Positions 7,668 through 12,008 of a stretch of 12,008 nt of DNA are shown here, piece by piece. The DNA lies in the NCBI GenBank assembly GCA_003567495.1, contig PWZK01000183.1:1-12008 (forward strand), given 5' to 3'. The stretch's first letter is position 1. The number at the start of each line of letters is the position of its first letter. Origin of the DNA: Candidatus Brocadiaceae bacterium. GTDB taxonomy: Bacteria; Planctomycetota; Brocadiia; SM23-32. The position numbers were made by a program, and so were the translations under genes. The notes beneath the pieces were generated by a model that was not told the origin of the DNA, did not search any database, and saw nothing but the letters and a program-made list of their open reading frames with translations.

Positions 7668-9059
7668 TTAAATTTGACTCAAGACGACCTGGTTAAATCT
7701 CTCGGCAAACTTCTCGTCCAAACCACTAAGCCTGCTGTAGAAGCTCCGGGCCTCTTTTTGCTCCCATGCTTCCGGATTAAACTTGTCGAGTGTTTCCCAT
7801 AAGAAAGTATCATCCGGCGCTATCCTGATGGCTTTGTCGAAAGCTTCTGCCGATATATTAACTGGCTCGTCTGCTGGACGCCTCTTTTTATTCCAGGCCA
7901 GTGTCTGAACATCCTTCTGATCGTATTCAATCGCTTTTTGATAAGCACCCAGGGCATCATTGACCTGGCCGCAATCTGCGTAGACATCACCCAGTTTTTT
8001 CCAAAGAAAGCGATTTTCGGGATCAAGCTCAATGGTCTGCCTGATTGTCTGAATAGCGTTATCAAGCTTACCATTCTCCTGATCTGCATCGGCTTTTTTC
8101 AGCAGGGTCATTACAGTGTAGAAAACAGTGTTGTTGTTCCTTGGGAATTTTTCGCAGAGCTCAAATAATTGCTGATAGTCCCCTAAAGCTTCACATGCAT
8201 CGCACATATTAGCCCAGGGGAAAAATTCATCAGGGCAAAGTTCAAGCGATTTCACTCCGCTCTCTATAGCTTTCTGATAATTTTTAACCTCCATATACAT
8301 CGTATGCATATACCTCCAGATGTCTACCGTAACATGACCCATGCTCTGTGACTTTTCAAACGCCTGGATGGCTTTTTCGGCATTTCCAACCTCCATATAT
8401 GCCAGACCTAAGCGATACCATTCTGCCGGATCGCTTTCGTTAAGTTCCACGCGCTTGAGGTAAAAGTCAAGGAACTCTTTCTCAGTTTTTCCAATGTAAG
8501 CCTCATGCAAGTCTTCGAAGGCGCATATTGAATCTGAAACGAGGCTTGCTTCTCTGAGCGTTTCAATGGCCGCATCAAAATCTTCCATCTTATTATATTC
8601 ATTACCCTTATTAAGCATTGCTGAATATAATATTTCCTGATTTGGCTTTAACTCCAACACTTTGTCGCAGGTTGTGACCGCTTCACTGCTATACCCATTA
8701 TCAGAGTAGGCTACTGCTAAGTACAACCAAATCTGAGGATTATCAGGGTCCGCTTTAATAGCTTCTTTATAGGCATTAAAGCACTTTTCAGGAGTGCCGG
8801 AGTGCTGCAAACTGCTGGCAATGGAGACCAAAAGCTTTACGTCGCCCTGGGTCGCCGCAAGTTCCACCGCTTTATCAAGCGCCTCATCGCCTTTCTCATT
8901 TTCTTCTTCCCTATAATAATATCTGCTCAGTTCGCGCCATGCCGATGCATCGTCCGGATTACACTCGACGGCCTTCCTGCACTCTTCCAACGTTTTCTCG
9001 TCAACTTCCTGCTTCATTCCTTCATCCGTCACTACCGAGTCCGCCACATAAATCACCAT
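7668..9059 (-). CDS. Cytoplasmic tetratricopeptide repeat protein (TPR-2), first gene of the operon
   Basis: The 463-residue protein starts MVIYVADSVVTDEG and then carries a long series of TPR-like helical pairs, for example DDASAWRELSRYYYREEENE, NPQIWLYLAVAYSDNGYSSE, DPAEWYRLGLAYMEVGNAEK and NRFLWKKLGDVYADCGQVND. Several repeats are irregular, and the C-terminal 90 residues (from about NKKRRPADEP) drift from the consensus. There is no signal peptide or enzyme domain. The start at 9059 has GGAGG 8 bases upstream; the longer frame to 9221 would add 54 non-repeat residues that include the leader. It is preceded by a plausible promoter (9177..9205), so it is likely the first gene of the six-gene operon. 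It is similar in style to TPR-1 but is not an obvious recent duplicate. Confidence 0.85.
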   Translation of the reverse strand: MVIYVADSVVTDEGMKQEVDEKTLEECRKAVECNPDDASAWRELSRYYYREEENEKGDEALDKAVELAATQGDVKLLVSIASSLQHSGTPEKCFNAYKEAIKADPDNPQIWLYLAVAYSDNGYSSEAVTTCDKVLELKPNQEILYSAMLNKGNEYNKMEDFDAAIETLREASLVSDSICAFEDLHEAYIGKTEKEFLDFYLKRVELNESDPAEWYRLGLAYMEVGNAEKAIQAFEKSQSMGHVTVDIWRYMHTMYMEVKNYQKAIESGVKSLELCPDEFFPWANMCDACEALGDYQQLFELCEKFPRNNNTVFYTVMTLLKKADADQENGKLDNAIQTIRQTIELDPENRFLWKKLGDVYADCGQVNDALGAYQKAIEYDQKDVQTLAWNKKRRPADEPVNISAEAFDKAIRIAPDDTFLWETLDKFNPEAWEQKEARSFYSRLSGLDEKFAERFNQVVLSQI

Positions 9060-9086
9060 CTTTACATCCTCCAAATAAGAGTAAAA
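9060..9086 (-). promoter_or_regulatory. TPR-2 translation start region: shared leader motif and ribosome binding site
   Basis: TTTTACTC (9079..9086) is followed on the minus strand by GGAGG (9068..9072), an 8-base spacer ending in TAAAG, and ATG at 9059. It decides the start against the longer upstream frame. Confidence 0.6.
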
Positions 9087-9119
9087 ATTTACCTCCGAAC
9101 CACATGTCCGCAGGTTTAC

Positions 9120-9137
9120 CCGGCTTTTTTGCGCCGG
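9120..9137 (-). promoter_or_regulatory. Small GC hairpin in the TPR-2 leader
   Basis: CCGGC (9120..9124) and GCCGG (9133..9137) flank an 8-base loop that contains six T on the plus strand (A on the transcript). It lies in the predicted 5' untranslated leader, like the GC hairpins before the ankyrin and TPR-1 genes, but is weaker. Confidence 0.35.
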
Positions 9138-9176
9138 ATAATGTTGTGTTATTTCACCAGTCGTAGTTTTTCGGGT

Positions 9177-9205
9177 TTTATAACAGAGATTTTTTTTCTT
9201 CCCAA
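9177..9205 (-). promoter_or_regulatory. Probable promoter of the TPR/ankyrin/Dnd-like operon
   Basis: On the minus strand: TTGGGA (9200..9205, four of six -35 positions), a 17-base A-rich spacer and TATAAA (9177..9182, five of six -10 positions). The transcript would start near 9170 and carry a leader of about 110 bases. It is the best match upstream of the first gene, but I cannot exclude recognition by an alternative sigma factor. Confidence 0.45.
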
Positions 9206-9358
9206 CATAACAGATAAACAAAACGGCGCTGAAACGCTGTCCCGTGGTGGTATGTCTTATTGCGGGGTGTTATAAAATACGATTTCCTCCGTCATGTGAA
9301 ATACAGTGATGGCTTTTTAACAGGAACCGGAATCTTTATTTCAGAAAGGAGGCCAGTT

Positions 9359-9550
9359 ATGTTTTCAATGGTGAAAAAAATTTTCAAAAGTGGGCGTATG
9401 TCGCGCAGAAGTATCTCTGTAAAAAACATGCACCCGGCTCAGGAGTATGCAGGTATGAGCCGGGGATGGTTTGAAATGAATTCTGAAGAAGAACGAAGGC
9501 AGGACATCGAATCGGCCAGGAAAATGGCCAAAAAAATTATAAGTAACTGA
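9359..9550 (+). CDS. Small basic protein of unknown function
   Basis: This 63-residue frame starts at ATG 9359 after a strong AAAGGAGG (9345..9352), which favours it over the longer frame from 9260. The N-terminus is basic (MVKKIFKSGRMSRRSISVKN); a central AGMSRGWFEM and a charged helix near the C-terminus (SEEERRQDIESARKMAKKII) follow. There is no membrane segment or cysteine pair, and I do not recognise the family. A TATAAA-like box at 9271 could serve as -10, but a matching -35 is poor. It lies between the divergent Dnd-like operon and the sigma factor gene and might belong to either regulation unit or stand alone. Confidence 0.6.
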   Translation: MFSMVKKIFKSGRMSRRSISVKNMHPAQEYAGMSRGWFEMNSEEERRQDIESARKMAKKIISN

Positions 9551-9572
9551 CCGGGGTAACTCCGGCTGAGTT
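9545..9572 (+). terminator. Weak hairpin after the 63-residue gene
   Basis: A 6-bp stem with one G-U pair (CCGGGG 9551..9556 with CTCCGG 9560..9565) is extended by outer AACT/AGTT arms after an internal mismatch. It starts at the stop codon of the small gene. No clear T-run follows, so termination strength is doubtful. Confidence 0.3.
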
Positions 9573-9590
9573 CTCAAAGGTCATTTCTTA

Positions 9591-9619
9591 TTGACAAAAG
9601 GCTGGGTTTTGTATACCTT
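9591..9619 (+). promoter_or_regulatory. Probable promoter of the sigma/anti-sigma operon
   Basis: A perfect TTGACA (9591..9596) is followed, after 17 bases, by TACCTT (9614..9619), a poor -10 match (three of six). TATACC at 9612 with a 15-base spacer is the alternative. It lies 45 bases before the sigma factor ATG. An inverted repeat overlaps the -10 region. Confidence 0.4.
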
Positions 9620-9626
9620 TAAGGTA
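9614..9626. promoter_or_regulatory. 13-base inverted repeat over the -10 region, possible operator
   Basis: TACCTT (9614..9619) and AAGGTA (9621..9626) are perfect inverted arms around one T. The position on the predicted -10 box fits a repressor site. The binding protein is unknown. Confidence 0.35.
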
Positions 9627-9664
9627 GAATATATACTAAGCCATCTATACAGGAATCCAGCCTG

Positions 9665-10309
9665 ATGCCAAAACCAAGTGACGCGGAGATAATAAAAAGC
9701 TGCCTTGAGGGTAATGCGGATAGCTTTGGGGGTCTCGCCGGACGTTATTGTTTCTACGCAATGCGCATACCGCTCTCCGCTCCGTTCTTCTTTTCCCGGC
9801 CCGATGCGGAAGATGTCGTTCAGGAAGTAATGCTGGCACTTTATGAAAACCTCAGCGGGGTCAGCAACATACGCGGCTTCCTGGCCAAAGCGGCCCACAA
9901 TAAGTGCGTGGATCAGATCAGAAAAAGAGAAGCCATAAAAAGACTGAAGCCGGTTATGGAGACAGATATGCCAAATCACAACTCATCTGATGATAATAAA
10001 CAGCAAAGTGATATCCTGGAGAATCCGGGAAAGCGGATAAATTACATATCTGAATACGCTCTGAATTCCCGCGCCATAGAGCGGCTGACAAACTTTATGG
10101 ACAAGCTCGGGAAACCCTGCGGGCCGCTCATTAAACGCCGCTACTTCGATGAGATGTCCTACAGGCAGCTCGGGGAGAGCCTTGAAATACCGGTCAACCA
10201 GGTGGGGGTGTATTTATCGCGCTGTATGGCCCACCTGGCAAAAAACATGGAAGCCGACAAAGGGTTCTGGGAGGAACTGGAAGAGTTGTTAGACGAGGAG
10301 GCGGCATGA
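9665..10309 (+). CDS. ECF-type RNA polymerase sigma factor
   Basis: The 214-residue protein has the two conserved parts of an ECF sigma factor. Region 2 spans about residues 6-90, with PDAEDVVQEVMLALYENL (46-63) for core polymerase binding and IRGFLAKAAHNKCVDQIRKR (69-88) for -10 recognition. Region 4 spans about 130-195, with a helix-turn-helix KRRYFDEMSYRQLGESLEIP (157-176) for the -35 element. A variable linker lies between (about 95-125). AGGAA at 9651 gives a moderate ribosome binding site. The stop is 1 base before the ATG of the membrane protein gene, so the two are probably translated together, the classic layout of a sigma factor and its anti-sigma. The controlled genes probably include this operon; control of the divergent Dnd-like operon is possible but unproven. 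Confidence 0.88.
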   Translation: MPKPSDAEIIKSCLEGNADSFGGLAGRYCFYAMRIPLSAPFFFSRPDAEDVVQEVMLALYENLSGVSNIRGFLAKAAHNKCVDQIRKREAIKRLKPVMETDMPNHNSSDDNKQQSDILENPGKRINYISEYALNSRAIERLTNFMDKLGKPCGPLIKRRYFDEMSYRQLGESLEIPVNQVGVYLSRCMAHLAKNMEADKGFWEELEELLDEEAA

Positions 10310-10310
10310 T

Positions 10311-11765
10311 ATGAGGGAGAAAGAATACAGAAAATATTTCGAGGGCCTGTTTCGTGAACACACCGGCCCGGTTGTGCCGCGGCCCGAGGCCCCGGAAGAA
10401 AACATGACCGACCGCGATAAGGCCCAGCTTCGCCTCCATCTGCTGACCAGGGCGCTTACTCAATACAAGGGACTCATCTTCGAACCTGACGAAACCGAGC
10501 AGCGGCCCGAGAACCTGGATGAACAGGTCGATAATATCATGGCCATCATTGCAGAGCGCAGTGCTGAGCGGGAAACTGAGAATAACCGGCCCGGGCCGGA
10601 TGAAAAAAAAACGAACGGCGAGATGAACCGAGATGAATCCTGCGAACCGCGGCCTGCGGGTGAAAACGAAGTGGATGATGCGGGCCACAACGGGAAAATC
10701 ATACTCTTCTCCCGCTGGCAGAGAGTAATCACAGCGGCCGCAGCGGCAGCGGTGCTGATTGTTGTTCTCTGGCTTGCCCACTTTACCCCCGACGAACCTC
10801 CACCGACCCCCGTAGAAAGAAAGCAGGTCGCTTATCTGCTTGATATACAGGAACAAATCCGGCTGCTGAGGCCCGATGAGTCCGGGAAAATACCAGGGAA
10901 AATACTAAAGCAGGACCCGGCCAGTGTGGTGCTGTATTCTCAGGATGAGATATCTGTTCCAGAAGGCGGCGCGGCCAAGGTGATTTTCCCAGGAAGCGTA
11001 TATATACTGAGCGAAGGAAACCATTTCAGGGTGCGGGAAGATGCGCTGGAACGGCAGGAACAGGGGAGCTGGCACGCGCAAAGGCCGGTCATGTCCACTC
11101 CCGACGCCGAAGACGCTCTTGCCATACTGGAAGCAGAACGGATTGCTCTGCCCCCTGACCGGATGTTTGCTCAAATCACCCCACGGGATGTGCGTGCGGT
11201 GGAGCCGAAAGTGACCGTGCTCTCACCGCGCGGCCGCACACTCTCGCAGACCCCCACTTTTATCTGGGAAGACCCGAGCGAGAAAGACGATCCGGTTTAT
11301 GAACTCGCCATAGCCCTCCTTGATGAGATAGGAGAGCCCGCAGCGGCCTCTTCCTGGCATGAAACAGGGCAGCAGAAGTTCTCCTGGGACGAGACCGGCT
11401 GGCCTGATGCTCAGCGGGGGCAGCAATACATGGTGTATATTCGCAGAAACGGGGAGCTTCTTACCGACGGCAGCTTCAGGTTCCACATCATGTCGCAACA
11501 GGATGCCGAGGCCCTCGGGGAGCGCCTTAGCACCATAAAAGAAACCCTGCCCGAAGGCCGGGCGAGACTTTTCCTGAAAGCGAACCTGCTGATGAGCGAG
11601 CGTTGGCGCTGCCATGCGGAAGCGCGCATGAAAGCCGAAACGCTTGTAAGCTCCGCCCCCGGGGACGTGACCTACCTGAAGCTGCTTCAGCACTGCTACC
11701 AGGCTCTTGACCTGTCCGAAAAAGTAAGGGAAGTTCAAAGACGGCTGGATGCGCTGGATAAGTGA
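10311..11765 (+). CDS. Membrane-anchored anti-sigma / FecR-like protein
   Basis: The 484-residue protein has a charged cytoplasmic N-terminal part (1-136), one transmembrane helix at about 137-158 (RWQRVITAAAAAAVLIVVLW) and a large outer part. The outer part contains a FecR-like beta region (about 200-260: SVPEGGAAKVIFPGSVYILS), then a Pro-rich beta domain with TPTFIWEDPSEKDDPVYELA, and a C-terminal helical, TPR-like tail (about 400-480). The layout fits a protein that holds the sigma factor at the membrane and senses an envelope signal. No lipobox is visible. GAGGAGG (10295..10301) is the ribosome binding site; an earlier ATG at 10306 stops at once. It is probably co-translated with the sigma gene. 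The exact family is not certain. Confidence 0.75.
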   Translation: MREKEYRKYFEGLFREHTGPVVPRPEAPEENMTDRDKAQLRLHLLTRALTQYKGLIFEPDETEQRPENLDEQVDNIMAIIAERSAERETENNRPGPDEKKTNGEMNRDESCEPRPAGENEVDDAGHNGKIILFSRWQRVITAAAAAAVLIVVLWLAHFTPDEPPPTPVERKQVAYLLDIQEQIRLLRPDESGKIPGKILKQDPASVVLYSQDEISVPEGGAAKVIFPGSVYILSEGNHFRVREDALERQEQGSWHAQRPVMSTPDAEDALAILEAERIALPPDRMFAQITPRDVRAVEPKVTVLSPRGRTLSQTPTFIWEDPSEKDDPVYELAIALLDEIGEPAAASSWHETGQQKFSWDETGWPDAQRGQQYMVYIRRNGELLTDGSFRFHIMSQQDAEALGERLSTIKETLPEGRARLFLKANLLMSERWRCHAEARMKAETLVSSAPGDVTYLKLLQHCYQALDLSEKVREVQRRLDALDK

Positions 11766-11791
11766 ATTTTTCCATTATGTAGAGGTTTATC

Positions 11792-12008
11792 ATGCGAGAA
11801 TTAGAACATACACCCCTTCGACTGTTAGCTTATTATACCCTTGTGGCAACTGCTGTTTTAGGATTTTGTAGTGGCCACCATTCTTTTTCAGATCAACCCG
11901 ATAAACAGGAAGAACGTCTATCTCAACTTGTCGAAAAAATTAGAACTGCCGTCATAGGAGAGAATCAGGCGAAGACTGTTCAATTATGGGAAGAATATAT
12001 AGAAATGA
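11792..12008 (+). CDS. N-terminal part of a probably exported protein (runs off the right edge)
   Basis: The frame starts at ATG 11792, 26 bases after the anti-sigma-like gene stop, with GAGG at 11782..11785 in front, and is open for 72 codons to the edge. The N-terminus has a hydrophobic segment, LRLLAYYTLVATAVLGFC, after a short charged start. It looks like a signal peptide or anchor; the LGFC site is a poor lipobox because Phe precedes Cys. A charged helical stretch follows (KQEERLSQLVEKI). In operons of this type the third gene is often a large TPR or CHAT-domain protein, but that part is outside the window. Base composition is clearly lower in GC than in the gene before. Confidence 0.65.
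   Translation, partial: MRELEHTPLRLLAYYTLVATAVLGFCSGHHSFSDQPDKQEERLSQLVEKIRTAVIGENQAKTVQLWEEYIEM

Noticed and set aside
9060..9221. 54-residue N-terminal extension of the TPR-2 gene
   Set aside because: It would contain the leader and the ribosome binding site GGAGG, and shows no repeat or family pattern.
9244..9264. Sigma-54 promoter before the 63-residue gene
   Set aside because: The GG and GC elements are separated by 11 bases instead of the required 10.
8802..9275. 157-residue plus-strand frame
   Set aside because: It is antisense to the TPR-2 gene, which has clear repeat coding, and its own translation has no family pattern or ribosome binding site.
10194..10856. 220-residue minus-strand frame
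   Set aside because: It is antisense to the sigma and anti-sigma-like genes, and its composition is typical of the reverse of GC-rich coding DNA.

Overview
The window looks like a chromosome segment from a Gram-negative bacterium. The evidence is an ECF-type sigma factor gene coupled to a single-pass membrane anti-sigma-like protein, strong AGGAGG-type ribosome binding sites, and several cytoplasmic TPR and ankyrin repeat proteins. This style is common in Desulfobacterota and related large-genome lineages, but the taxon is only a guess. No tRNA, rRNA, CRISPR array, transposase or integrase was found.

Left part, minus strand (bases 9059 down to 653). Six genes run in one direction and form a probable operon read right to left: a 463-residue TPR protein, a 579-residue ankyrin protein, a 390-residue TPR protein, a 74-residue small protein, a 662-residue DndD-like SMC ATPase, and a 543-residue protein with a DndE-like N-terminal domain joined to a HerA/FtsK-type ATPase. 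The last three are tightly packed: a 4-base ATGA overlap joins the first two, and 1 base separates the last two. They form a recognisable half of a phosphorothioate (Dnd) DNA modification or defence locus. The sulfur-transfer gene dndC, the regulator dndB and dndA are not in the window, and the restriction genes dptF and dptG are not seen either. The position where dndB/dndC would normally lie is taken by the three repeat-protein genes. Those three genes carry similar leaders: a GC-rich hairpin, then TTACTC, then GGAGG exactly 8 bases before ATG.

Far left (1..652). A 517-base gene-free stretch holds tandem hairpins at the end of the operon, a short inverted repeat and a good promoter (TTGACA-17-TAACAT). 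This promoter drives an unrecognised minus-strand gene that runs off the window edge at base 1.

Right part, plus strand (9359 to 12008). A 63-residue basic peptide gene is followed by an ECF sigma factor, a membrane-anchored anti-sigma/FecR-like protein, and the start of a secreted or membrane-targeted protein that runs off the right edge. The last three appear to be one operon, divergent from the Dnd-like operon. The GC content drops sharply between the anti-sigma gene and the last gene.

Best candidate for a novel system: a DndC-less cassette of DndD, small protein and DndE-HerA fusion, transcriptionally tied to TPR/ankyrin proteins. It could be a phosphorothioate-independent DNA surveillance or defence complex whose sensor or scaffold parts are the repeat proteins, or a remnant of a Dnd locus. 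The sequence supports the architecture; the function is inferred.
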